Shown: in pieces, positions 56,606 through 64,000 of the stretch
How the letters are laid out: every line of letters starts with the position of its first letter
How positions within the stretch are numbered: position 1 is the stretch's first letter
Assembly (NCBI RefSeq): GCF_016735515.1
Contig: NZ_JAERQZ010000001.1
Span: forward strand, 4,452,746-4,516,745
From: Piscinibacter sp. HJYY11
GTDB lineage: Bacteria; Pseudomonadota; Gammaproteobacteria; Burkholderiales; Burkholderiaceae_C
DNA length: 64,000 nt
Direction of reading: 5' to 3'
Program-made: the position numbers and the translations under genes
The notes under the pieces: generated by a model
Databases searched by the model: none
Seen by the model: the letters and a program-made list of their open reading frames with translations, nothing else
What the model was told of the DNA's origin: nothing

Positions 56606-57664
56606 ATGCGCCTTGCCGACATCCGTCAACGACTCGCCGCCCTCGGGGCCGGCCCGAAGCACACCGCACGTGTGCTTCGGCTGTGGTCGCAGGCTCAGCC
56701 GCAAGACAGCGGCAAGCGCCGGCTGGAAGACTTCATGCCGCAGCGCGTGCGCGAGGCGCTGCCAGCGCTGAGCGAAGAGCTGCAAGGCCTGGCCCGCCTG
56801 CGGGCCGAGCACGTTGGCGAAGACGGATCATCGCGGTTGCTGGTGGAACTCGCTGACGGGCAGACGGTCGAGAGCGTGCTTCTCCCGCGCGACGGCCTGT
56901 GCGTCTCCACCCAAGTGGGCTGCGCCGTCGGCTGCGTCTTCTGCATGACTGGCCAGAGCGGCCTGCTGCGCCAGCTCGGCAGCGCCGAGATCGTGGCCCA
57001 GGTCGCCCTCGCCCGCACCCGCCGCGTGGTGAAGAAGGTGGTTTTCATGGGCATGGGCGAGCCCGCCCACAACCTCGACAACGTGCTCGAAGCGATCGAC
57101 CTGCTCGGCACCGGCGGCAACATCGGCCACAAGGAGCTGGTGTTCTCGACCGTGGGCGACGAGCGCGTCTTCGAGCAGCTGCCGCTGCAGACGGTGAAAC
57201 CGGCGCTCGCGCTCTCGCTGCACTCCACGAAACCCGAGCTGCGCGCCGAGCTGCTGCCGCGCGCCCCGCGCATCGACCCGGCTGACCTGGTGGAAGAGGG
57301 CGAGCGCTACGCCCGCCTCACGCACTACCCGATCCAGTACCAGTGGACGCTGCTGGAGGGCATCAACGACAACGACGACGAGCTCGACGGCATCGTGCGC
57401 CTGCTCAAGGGCAAGTACGCAGTGATGAACATGATCCCGTACAACCAGATCGACGGGTTGCCCTACCAGCGGCCCTCATGGGAGAAGGCCGCCTCCCTCG
57501 CGCGCCGCCTGCACCAGCGCGGCGTGCTGACCAAGCTGCGCCACTCGGCGGGACAGGACGTCGACGGCGGCTGTGGCCAGCTGCGCGCGCGCATCAGCGC
57601 GACGGAAGAACCGGTGGCCCCCCGGCAGCGGCGTGTGGTGCCGGTGCGGCCCGTCTCGAATTGA
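56606..57664 (+). CDS. RlmN-like radical SAM RNA methyltransferase
   Basis: 352 residues. The radical SAM cluster motif is CAVGCVFC (Cys106, Cys110, Cys113). KKVVFMGMGEPAHNLDNVLEA and ALSLHSTKPELRAELLPRAP are RlmN/Cfr signatures, and the methylated-Cys position is Cys323 in DGGCGQL. RlmN adds a C2 methyl to A2503 of 23S rRNA and A37 of tRNA. This copy is not beside ndk/ispG/hisS, the usual rlmN context, so it may be a paralogue with a different site. Confidence 0.85.
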   Translation: MRLADIRQRLAALGAGPKHTARVLRLWSQAQPQDSGKRRLEDFMPQRVREALPALSEELQGLARLRAEHVGEDGSSRLLVELADGQTVESVLLPRDGLCVSTQVGCAVGCVFCMTGQSGLLRQLGSAEIVAQVALARTRRVVKKVVFMGMGEPAHNLDNVLEAIDLLGTGGNIGHKELVFSTVGDERVFEQLPLQTVKPALALSLHSTKPELRAELLPRAPRIDPADLVEEGERYARLTHYPIQYQWTLLEGINDNDDELDGIVRLLKGKYAVMNMIPYNQIDGLPYQRPSWEKAASLARRLHQRGVLTKLRHSAGQDVDGGCGQLRARISATEEPVAPRQRRVVPVRPVSN

Positions 57665-57671
57665 CGCTGAG

Positions 57672-59006
57672 TCAGTCGCGCGCCGCGAGCGAGCGGCTCG
57701 CACGCAGGGCCAACAGCGTGCACACGCAGCCCGACAGCAGGTAGACCGTCACCGCGCCCAGCCCGAAGCGGGCCGAGAAGCCCAGCGCCACCAGCGGCGC
57801 GAAGGCCGCGCCCACCAGCCAGGCCAGGTCTGAGGTGAGCGCCGCGCCGGTGTAGCGGAACTTCGACGCGAAGTTGGCCGTGACGGCACCGGCCGCCTGG
57901 CCGTACGACAGGCCCATCAGCACGAAGCCGACGAGGATGAAGAGGTCCTGCCCCAAGGCGCCGCCATCGAGCAGCAGCGGCGCGAAGAGGCTGAAGACGG
58001 CGATCAGCACCGCCAGCAGCGCCAGCGTGCGGCGGCGGCCGATGCGGTCGGCGATCAGGCCGGAGACGGGCATGGCCAGCGCGGCCAGCACCGCGCCCAC
58101 GATCTGCACCGCGAGGAATTCGCCCGTCACCTGGTCGGAGTACAGCAGGATCCACGACAGCGGGAACACCGTCACGATGTGGAAGAGCGCATAACTGGCG
58201 AGCGCCGCGAAGGCGCCGATCACGATGTGCCGGCCCTGCTTGCGGAAGAGCTCGCCTTCGTTGCAGGGCTCGAGCTCGCGGGCGTTGAGGTCACGCTCGT
58301 ACTCGTGGGTGACGACCAGGCGCAGGCGCGCAAAGAGCGCCACCACGTTGATCGCGAACGCGGCGTAGAACGGGTAGCGCCAGCCCCAGGTGAGGAAGTC
58401 GGCAGCGTCGAGGTTCTTCCACAGGTAGGCGAAGAGGCTGCAGGCGATCAGGAAGCCGAGCGGTGCGCCCAGCTGCGCGAGCATCGCGTACCAGCCGCGG
58501 CGGTGCCTGGGCGAGTTGAGCGCCAGCAGCGAGGGCAGGCCGTCCCACGAAGCGCCCATCGCCAGGCCCTGGCCGATGCGGCACACGGCCAGCAGCACGA
58601 TCGCGAGGTCGCCCCAGGTGTCGTAACCGGGCAGCAGCGCCATGCTGACGGTGGACGTGCCCAGCAGGAAGAGCGCGACGGTGAGCTTGGTGCTGCGGCC
58701 GAAGCGGCGCTGGATCTCCATGCCCGCCAGCGTGCCGATCGGGCGAACGACGAACGCAAACGCGAAGAGCGCAAAGGCGTAGAGGATGCCCTCCAGCCGG
58801 CCGGCAAAGGGGAAGAACACCGCCGGGAAGACCAGCGCCGAGGCGATGCCGTAGACGAAGAAGTCGAAATACTCGGACGCCCGGCCGATCACCACGCCGA
58901 CGGCGATGTCGCCCGGCGCCACGCGCTCGTGCTGTGTGCTGCCCGGCGCGTGATGGATGCTGCTGGTCCGGTGGGTGGGGAGGGCGGGGTGGGCGGTGCT
59001 CGACAT
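57672..59006 (-). CDS. MFS transporter, metabolite:H+ symporter type
   Basis: 444 residues, 12 transmembrane helices. GRASEYFDFFVYGIASALVF at the first helix and RPIGTLAGMEIQRRFGRSTK between helices 2 and 3 match the metabolite:H+ symporter (MHS) branch that imports organic acids or osmolytes. A central loop has a charged stretch (YERDLNARELEPCNEGELF). The substrate is unknown. It is convergent with the RlmN-like gene and divergent from cyoA. Confidence 0.88.
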   Translation of the reverse strand: MSSTAHPALPTHRTSSIHHAPGSTQHERVAPGDIAVGVVIGRASEYFDFFVYGIASALVFPAVFFPFAGRLEGILYAFALFAFAFVVRPIGTLAGMEIQRRFGRSTKLTVALFLLGTSTVSMALLPGYDTWGDLAIVLLAVCRIGQGLAMGASWDGLPSLLALNSPRHRRGWYAMLAQLGAPLGFLIACSLFAYLWKNLDAADFLTWGWRYPFYAAFAINVVALFARLRLVVTHEYERDLNARELEPCNEGELFRKQGRHIVIGAFAALASYALFHIVTVFPLSWILLYSDQVTGEFLAVQIVGAVLAALAMPVSGLIADRIGRRRTLALLAVLIAVFSLFAPLLLDGGALGQDLFILVGFVLMGLSYGQAAGAVTANFASKFRYTGAALTSDLAWLVGAAFAPLVALGFSARFGLGAVTVYLLSGCVCTLLALRASRSLAARD

Positions 59007-59074
59007 CGGGCGGCAAGGCAGGACAGAGGTGCGAACGAGGATACGCCACCCAAGCCCGGGATGGCAGAGGTGTT

Positions 59075-59088
59075 CCTCTCGCCAGAGG
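59075..59088. promoter_or_regulatory. Small palindrome in the MFS/cyoA divergent region
   Basis: CCTCT (59075-59079), CGCC, AGAGG (59084-59088). It is the first of three palindromes in a row upstream of cyoA, with centres 17-19 bases apart. Alone it could be chance. Confidence 0.25.
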
Positions 59089-59092
59089 GGTG

Positions 59093-59105
59093 GGACAAAT
59101 TGTCC
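59093..59105. promoter_or_regulatory. GGACAA-A-TTGTCC palindrome upstream of cyoA
   Basis: A perfect 6-bp inverted repeat around one A. Its right half TTGTCC could also be a -35 element. It lies five bases before the FNR-like site. I do not recognise the cognate regulator. Confidence 0.45.
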
Positions 59106-59110
59106 AATGG

Positions 59111-59124
59111 TTGATCTGGGTCAA
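59111..59124 (+). promoter_or_regulatory. FNR/ANR-type site upstream of cyoA
   Basis: TTGAT-CTGG-GTCAA matches the FNR consensus TTGAT-N4-ATCAA at nine of ten positions. A -10-like TACATT (59131-59136) follows, so the site would sit near position -25, suited to repression. In Pseudomonas cyo genes are repressed by ANR in low oxygen. Confidence 0.55.
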
Positions 59125-59193
59125 TCTGTCTACATTGCGGCTTCACGTGCGCAAGTGTGGTTTCCCCTGCGCCCCACGAGCCCCTTCGACACC

Positions 59194-60294
59194 GTGCCTA
59201 CGACACCTGTGCCTCTCCTGAAGAACCGCCGACTGCGCTCGGGCCGTGCCCTTGGCTGGCTGGCGCCCGCCGCCTTGCTGGCCGGCTGCGACACCGTGGT
59301 GATGAACCCTTCGGGCGACATCGCCTCTCAGCAGGCCGACCTCATCGTCTCGTCGACGGTGCTAATGCTCATCATCATCATCCCGGTGATCCTGCTCACG
59401 CTGCTCTTCGCGTGGCGCTACCGCGAGACCAACACCGAAGCGACCTACGACCCCGAGTGGGACCACTCCACCAAGCTCGAGCTCGTGATCTGGGGCGCGC
59501 CGCTCCTGATCATCATCGCCCTGGGGGCGCTCACCTGGATCAGCACGCACAAGCTCGACCCGTGGCGCCCGTTGCAGCGCATCGACGCGCAACGCCCCAT
59601 CGACCCGCAGGACCCGAAGGCCAAGCCGCTGGTGGTGCAGGTGGTCGCGCTCGACTGGAAGTGGCTCTTCCTCTACCCCGAGCAGGGCATCGCCACCGTC
59701 AACGAGCTGGCCGCGCCGGTCGACCGGCCGATCCAGTTCCGCATCACCTCGTCGACGGTGATGAACTCCTTCTACATCCCCGCGCTCGCCGGCCAGATCT
59801 ACGCGATGCCGGGCATGGAAACCAAGCTGCACGCGGTGATCAACCGCGCCGGCGTCTATGACGGCTTCTCGGCCAACTTCAGCGGCGATGGCTTCTCGCA
59901 CATGCGCTTCAAGTTCCACGGCCTGTCGGACACCGGCTTCGCACGCTGGGTCGAGAGCCACAAGGCCACGAACGACGAGCTCACCCGCGCCGTCTACCTG
60001 AAGCTCGAGCAGCCGAGCGCGAAGGAGCCGGTGCGCCGCTATGGCCGTGTAGACCCGAAGCTGTTTGATGCCGTGCTCAACCGCTGTGTCGACACCGCCA
60101 AGATGTGCATGAACGAGATGATGGCCATCGACGCCGCCGGCGGCATGGGCAGGCAAGGCCTGGCCTACCTCGAGCGCAAGCCCTGGCGCGAAGGCGAGCG
60201 CCTGTACGTCGCCACCGCGCTCTGCACCCCCGACAACCCGACCGGCTCGCCCGTCCTGCAGGACGGTGGTGAGCTCGCCGTGATGCGCCGCTGA
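59194..60294 (+). CDS. cyoA: Cytochrome bo3 ubiquinol oxidase subunit II
   Basis: 366 residues from GTG 59194 (GTG 59209 is also possible; ATG 59107 lies in the operator region). A lipoprotein signal ends in LLAGC (Cys32), then two transmembrane helices and a periplasmic cupredoxin domain. The CuA ligands are absent: [15 protein letters not shown] replaces CxExCGxxHxxM. So it is a quinol, not cytochrome c, oxidase subunit. The C-terminal 100 residues extend beyond the cupredoxin core. First gene of cyoABCD. Confidence 0.93.
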   Translation: MPTTPVPLLKNRRLRSGRALGWLAPAALLAGCDTVVMNPSGDIASQQADLIVSSTVLMLIIIIPVILLTLLFAWRYRETNTEATYDPEWDHSTKLELVIWGAPLLIIIALGALTWISTHKLDPWRPLQRIDAQRPIDPQDPKAKPLVVQVVALDWKWLFLYPEQGIATVNELAAPVDRPIQFRITSSTVMNSFYIPALAGQIYAMPGMETKLHAVINRAGVYDGFSANFSGDGFSHMRFKFHGLSDTGFARWVESHKATNDELTRAVYLKLEQPSAKEPVRRYGRVDPKLFDAVLNRCVDTAKMCMNEMMAIDAAGGMGRQGLAYLERKPWREGERLYVATALCTPDNPTGSPVLQDGGELAVMRR

Positions 60295-60308
60295 GCCGGC
60301 CCGCCGAT

Positions 60309-62324
60309 ATGTCTACCGCTTCCCTCAACCTGCAAACACTCGTCTTCGGCCGCCTCGGCCCCGACGCGATCCCGCACGACCCGATCATCTGGGCCACCTT
60401 CGCGATGGTGGTGCTGGGGGGCTCGGTGATGCTCGTCCTGATGACGCGCTACCGCGTCTGGGGCCCGCTGTGGCGCGACTGGCTCACCAGCATCGACCAC
60501 AAGAAGATCGGCATCATGTACATCGTGCTGGGCCTGGTGATGCTGCTGCGCGGCTTCGCCGACGCGCTCATGATGCGGCTGCAGCAGGCCATCGCCTTCG
60601 GCGACAACGTCGGCTACCTCAACCCGCACCACTACGACCAGATCTTCACCGCCCACGGCGTGATCATGATCTTCTTCGTGGCGATGCCGCTGGTCACCGG
60701 CTTCATGAACTACATCGTGCCGCTGCAGATCGGCGCGCGCGACGTGGCCTTCCCCTTCCTCAACAACTTCAGCTTCTGGATGACCGCCGGCGGCGCGGTG
60801 CTCATCATGTGCTCGCTATTCCTCGGCGAGTTCGCACGCACCGGCTGGCTGGCCTACCCGCCGCTGTCGGGCATCCTCGCGAGCCCCGGGGTGGGCGTCG
60901 ACTACTACCTGTGGTCATTGCAGGTGGCGGGGGTGGGCACCACGCTCTCGGGCATCAACCTGATTGCCACGATCATCAAGATGCGCGCGCCCGGCATGTC
61001 GATGATGAAGATGCCGGTGTTCACCTGGACCTCGCTCTGCACCAACATCCTGATCGTCGCCGCCTTCCCGGTGCTGACGGCGGTGCTCGCGCTGCTCACG
61101 CTCGACCGCTACGTCGGCACGAACTTCTTCACGAACGACCTCGGCGGCAACGCCATGATGTACGTGAACCTGATCTGGATCTGGGGCCACCCCGAGGTCT
61201 ACATCCTGATCCTGCCGTGCTTCGGCATCTTCTCGGAGGTGGTCTCCACCTTCAGCCGCAAGCGCCTCTTCGGCTACGCGTCGATGGTCTACGCCACCGT
61301 CGTGATCACCATCCTGTCGTACCTCGTGTGGCTGCACCACTTCTTCACGATGGGCTCGGGGGCGAGCGTCAACTCGTTCTTCGGCATCACGACGATGATC
61401 ATCTCGATCCCGACCGGCGCGAAGATCTTCAACTGGCTCTTCACCATGTACCGCGGCCGCATCCAGTTCGACGTGCCGATGCTGTGGACGGTCGGCTTCA
61501 TGGTCACCTTCGTGATCGGTGGCATGACGGGTGTGCTGCTGGCGGTGCCGCCGGCCGACTTCGTGCTGCACAACAGCCTCTTCCTGATCGCGCACTTCCA
61601 CAACGTGATCATCGGCGGCGTGCTGTTCGGCCTCTTCGCCGGCATCGTGTTCTGGTACCCGAAGGCCTTCGGCTACAAGCTCGACCCGTTCTGGGGCAAG
61701 GTGTCGTTCTGGTTCTGGCAGATCGGCTTCTTCGTCGCCTTCATGCCGCTGTACGTGCTGGGGCTGATGGGCGTCACGCGCCGCATGAGCCATTTCGACG
61801 ACCCCTCGCTGCAGATCTGGTTCCAGGTGGCGGCGCTCGGCGCGGTGCTCATCGCGATCGGCATTGCCGCGTTCCTGATCCAGCTCGTGGTGAGCTACCT
61901 GCGGCGTGAGCAGCTGCGCGACGTGACGGGCGACCCGTGGGACGGCCGCACGCTCGAGTGGTCGACCTCTTCGCCGCCACCGGCCTACAACTTCGCGTTC
62001 ACGCCGGTCGTGCACGACAACGACGCCTGGCACGACATGAAGCGCCGCGGCCACCAGCGCCCGACCTCCGGCTTCAAGCCCATCCACATGCCCAAGAACA
62101 CGGCGGCCGGCATCGTGATCGCCGGCCTGTCGACGGCGCTCGGCTTTGCGCTGATCTGGCACATGTGGCTGCCGGCCGGCCTGCTCTTCGTGGCCACCGT
62201 GGGCGCGGCGATCTTCCACACCTTCAACTACAAGCGCGACTACTACATCCCTGCAGATGAAGTGACCCGCAGCGAGGACCAGCGCACGCTTGCGCTGAAT
62301 GCCGTGAGCGCGGCCCGGGCCTGA
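60309..62324 (+). CDS. cyoB: Cytochrome bo3 ubiquinol oxidase subunit I
   Basis: 671 residues, about 15 transmembrane helices, the CyoB length. [18 protein letters not shown] holds the CuB His and cross-linked Tyr, and [15 protein letters not shown] the heme histidines. The RxxD/H-type quinol-site residues are in the first extra helix region ([20 protein letters not shown]). It reduces oxygen with electrons from ubiquinol and pumps protons. It follows cyoA by 14 bases. Confidence 0.97.
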   Translation: MSTASLNLQTLVFGRLGPDAIPHDPIIWATFAMVVLGGSVMLVLMTRYRVWGPLWRDWLTSIDHKKIGIMYIVLGLVMLLRGFADALMMRLQQAIAFGDNVGYLNPHHYDQIFTAHGVIMIFFVAMPLVTGFMNYIVPLQIGARDVAFPFLNNFSFWMTAGGAVLIMCSLFLGEFARTGWLAYPPLSGILASPGVGVDYYLWSLQVAGVGTTLSGINLIATIIKMRAPGMSMMKMPVFTWTSLCTNILIVAAFPVLTAVLALLTLDRYVGTNFFTNDLGGNAMMYVNLIWIWGHPEVYILILPCFGIFSEVVSTFSRKRLFGYASMVYATVVITILSYLVWLHHFFTMGSGASVNSFFGITTMIISIPTGAKIFNWLFTMYRGRIQFDVPMLWTVGFMVTFVIGGMTGVLLAVPPADFVLHNSLFLIAHFHNVIIGGVLFGLFAGIVFWYPKAFGYKLDPFWGKVSFWFWQIGFFVAFMPLYVLGLMGVTRRMSHFDDPSLQIWFQVAALGAVLIAIGIAAFLIQLVVSYLRREQLRDVTGDPWDGRTLEWSTSSPPPAYNFAFTPVVHDNDAWHDMKRRGHQRPTSGFKPIHMPKNTAAGIVIAGLSTALGFALIWHMWLPAGLLFVATVGAAIFHTFNYKRDYYIPADEVTRSEDQRTLALNAVSAARA

Positions 62325-62338
62325 ACACGACTCCCACC

Positions 62339-62992
62339 ATGACCACCCTTCAACCTGCCATGGCCACCCCCGGAGGCCCGGCCGCCGTGCTGAACGACGC
62401 GCCGCCGGTCTTCTACGACAACGGCGACCACCACCCGCAGCAGGGCACGCTGCTCGGCTTCTGGCTGTACCTGATGAGCGACTGCCTCATCTTCGCGGTG
62501 CTGTTTGCCACCTACGCCGTGCTGGGCCGCGCCTATGCGGCCGGCCCGTCGGGTGCCGACCTGTTCGACCTCAACCTGGTCGCGATCAACACAGCGCTGC
62601 TGCTGCTGTCGTCCATCACCTACGGCTTCGCGATGATCGGTGCGCAGCACAAGCGCAAGGGCCAGGTGCTGGGCTGGCTGGCCATCACCGGCGTCCTGGG
62701 CCTGGGCTTCCTCGGCATCGAGATCTACGAGTTCGCGCACCTCATCCACCAGGGCGCGGGCCCGCAGCGCAGCGCCTTCCTGTCGTCGTTCTTCGCCCTC
62801 GTCGGCACGCACGGCCTGCACGTCACCTTCGGCTGCATCTGGCTGGTGACGCTGATGGTGCAGGTGGCCAAGCACGGCCTCATCCCCGAGAACCAGCGGC
62901 GGCTGATGTGCCTGTCGATGTTCTGGCACTTCCTGGACGTCGTCTGGATCGGCGTCTTCACCTTCGTCTACCTGATGGGAGTCATGCCATGA
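62339..62992 (+). CDS. cyoC: Cytochrome bo3 ubiquinol oxidase subunit III
   Basis: 217 residues, five transmembrane helices. [21 protein letters not shown] and [15 protein letters not shown] are CyoC signatures, ending in [18 protein letters not shown]. It stabilises subunit I. Its stop overlaps cyoD (ATGA). Confidence 0.95.
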   Translation: MTTLQPAMATPGGPAAVLNDAPPVFYDNGDHHPQQGTLLGFWLYLMSDCLIFAVLFATYAVLGRAYAAGPSGADLFDLNLVAINTALLLLSSITYGFAMIGAQHKRKGQVLGWLAITGVLGLGFLGIEIYEFAHLIHQGAGPQRSAFLSSFFALVGTHGLHVTFGCIWLVTLMVQVAKHGLIPENQRRLMCLSMFWHFLDVVWIGVFTFVYLMGVMP

Positions 62993-63411
62993 GCGCTGCA
63001 CAGACCGGCCATCACGCCGAGCTTGCCCACGGCGCGCACGACCCCGGCCACAGCGAGCCGCACGGCCACGATCACGGCGACGGCGGCTATCACTTCAGCG
63101 CCAAGGGCTACGTGATCGGCTTCCTGCTGTCGGTGGTGCTCACCGCCATCCCCTTCTGGCTGGTGATGGGCAAGGTGCTGCCCACGCAGGGCCTCACCAT
63201 GGCGGTGATCCTCGGCTTCGCGGCGGTGCAGATCGTCGTGCACATGGTCTACTTCCTGCACATGAACGCGAAGATCGAAGGCGGCTGGTCGATGCTCGCG
63301 CTGATCTTCACCGCCGCGCTGGTGCTCATCATGCTGGCCGGTTCGATCTGGGTGATGTTCCACCTGAACGCGAACATGATGCCGGTGCACGACATGCGGA
63401 ACATGCCATGA
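62989..63411 (+). CDS. cyoD: Cytochrome bo3 ubiquinol oxidase subunit IV
   Basis: 140 residues. A His-rich N-terminal tail ([11 protein letters not shown]) precedes three transmembrane helices; [21 protein letters not shown] is the family signature, here spanning the second to third helix. The His-rich tail is longer than in the E. coli subunit and could bind metal. Its stop overlaps the SURF1 start (ATGA). Confidence 0.93.
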   Translation: MSAAQTGHHAELAHGAHDPGHSEPHGHDHGDGGYHFSAKGYVIGFLLSVVLTAIPFWLVMGKVLPTQGLTMAVILGFAAVQIVVHMVYFLHMNAKIEGGWSMLALIFTAALVLIMLAGSIWVMFHLNANMMPVHDMRNMP

Positions 63412-64000
63412 CCACGACTTCCCTCCAGACCCCGGCCGTCGACCCGCTGGACGACAACGATCTCGACACCAGCACCGCGGCCACCGGCCGCCCGGTGCTC
63501 TGGGTCACGCTGCTGCTCGCCGGGCTCTTCGCGCTGGCCGGCTTCGTCGCGCTCGGCATGTGGCAGATCAACCGACTCACCTGGAAGACCGAGCTCATCC
63601 AGCGCATCGACCAGCGGGTGAAGGCCCCCGCCGTGGCCGCCCCCGGCCCGGCCGAGTGGTCCGGCCTGACCGAGGCCAGCGCCGAGTACCGCCGCGTCAC
63701 GCTGCGCGGTCAGTACGCGCACGACAAGGAGACGCTGGTACAGGCCACCACCGCACTCGGCAGCGGCTACTGGGTGCTCACGCCCATGCGCACCGAGCAG
63801 GGCTTCTGGGTGCTCGTCAACCGCGGCTTCGTGCCGCCCGACAAGCGCGACCCCGCCACCCGCCCGGTGACGGCAGGTGACGCGGTGCAGACGGCCGAGG
63901 GCCTCTTGCGCATGTCGGAGCCGCGCGGTCGTGTGCTGCAGGACAACGACGCTGCCGCCAACCGCTGGTACTCGCGCGACGTGGTGGCGATCGCCAGCGC
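63408..64000 (+). CDS. SURF1 family protein (3' end beyond the window)
   Basis: At least 197 residues from ATG 63408, open at the right edge. One transmembrane helix (about 29-50) leads into GMWQINRLTWKTELIQRID, the SURF1 start. RRVTLRGQYAHDKETLVQ and TEQGFWVLVNRGFVPPDKRD match the family's periplasmic domain. It overlaps cyoD by four bases, the place often taken by cyoE, so it probably serves the quinol oxidase. It has low identity by eye to the copy at 25177. Confidence 0.9.
   Translation, partial: MTTTSLQTPAVDPLDDNDLDTSTAATGRPVLWVTLLLAGLFALAGFVALGMWQINRLTWKTELIQRIDQRVKAPAVAAPGPAEWSGLTEASAEYRRVTLRGQYAHDKETLVQATTALGSGYWVLTPMRTEQGFWVLVNRGFVPPDKRDPATRPVTAGDAVQTAEGLLRMSEPRGRVLQDNDAAANRWYSRDVVAIAS

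Noticed and set aside
54470..56812. A 780-residue open frame on the minus strand
   Set aside because: It is antisense to the fatty acyl reductase, whose two SDR domains are intact. Its composition is typical of GC-rich shadow frames.
59107..59193. ATG at 59107 as the cyoA start
   Set aside because: It would place the FNR-like site inside the coding region and put about 29 residues before a normal lipoprotein signal. A GTG at 59194 or 59209 fits better.

Overview
The window is high-GC DNA that is almost entirely coding. It looks like a chromosomal backbone segment of a betaproteobacterium of the order Burkholderiales, probably from the Rubrivivax/Leptothrix/Methylibium side of the order. Gene content and order support this: yqgE-ruvX-pyrR-pyrB-pyrC'-plsC; grxC-secB-gpsA-trmL with a comF/bioC-like pair; a long cox cluster ending at rpoH; dusB-fis-purH-ruvC; and a phasin gene. 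No rRNA, tRNA, insertion sequence, prophage, integrase or CRISPR array was seen. No gene-free gap reaches 300 bases; the largest is 232 bases, upstream of coxB.

Layout. 1-4.4 kb: the 3' part of a ChpA/PilL-type chemotaxis kinase for type IV pili (cut by the left edge) and a GGEEF diguanylate cyclase. 4.4-5.9 kb: DNA photolyase on the minus strand. 5.9-10.5 kb: yqgE, ruvX, pyrR, pyrB, a dihydroorotase-like pyrC' lacking its metal-binding histidines, and plsC. 10.5-14.6 kb: a solitary pseudopilin, an ornithine-cyclodeaminase-family enzyme, a MATE exporter and an HD-GYP-like protein whose HD pair is replaced by Met-Asn. 14.6-19.9 kb: gpmA, rhodanese, grxC, secB, gpsA, trmL, comF and a bioC-like gene. 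20-29.2 kb: a complete aa3-type cytochrome c oxidase locus with its copper and heme-A assembly genes. 29.3-36.7 kb: rpoH with a CIRCE-like operator, then ychF between two large membrane-bound hybrid histidine kinases. 36.7-41.8 kb: pirin, an EamA transporter, a MOSC protein and an AsmA-like protein. 42-47.5 kb: a UbiH-type hydroxylase, a DsbC-like protein, an M61 peptidase, a DUF3108 protein and an enoyl-CoA hydratase. 47.5-52.5 kb (minus strand): dusB-fis-purH, an acyltransferase and CdsA-like pair, then ruvC. 52.6-59 kb: a YqaA-like membrane protein, an unknown protein, a phasin, a two-domain fatty acyl reductase, an RlmN-like radical SAM enzyme and an MFS transporter. 59.2-64 kb: a bo3-type quinol oxidase operon, cyoABCD plus a SURF1 gene cut by the right edge.

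How the parts work together. The strongest theme is aerobic respiration. The window holds two heme-copper oxidases, each with its own SURF1 gene. The promoter region of each carries a TTGA-N6-TCAA palindrome of the FNR/ANR type, placed where binding would repress. A second theme is signalling: a pilus chemotaxis kinase, a cyclase, a degenerate HD-GYP protein and two orphan hybrid kinases. A third is lipid and storage metabolism: a phasin next to a predicted alcohol-forming acyl-CoA reductase, and two PlsC-type acyltransferases.

No locus stands out as a clearly new multi-gene system. The items most worth a second look are regulatory (CIRCE at rpoH, paired FNR-like sites, a 14-bp inverted repeat between a kinase and pirin, -10 boxes that predict leaderless mRNAs) and enzymes that have lost or fused key parts.
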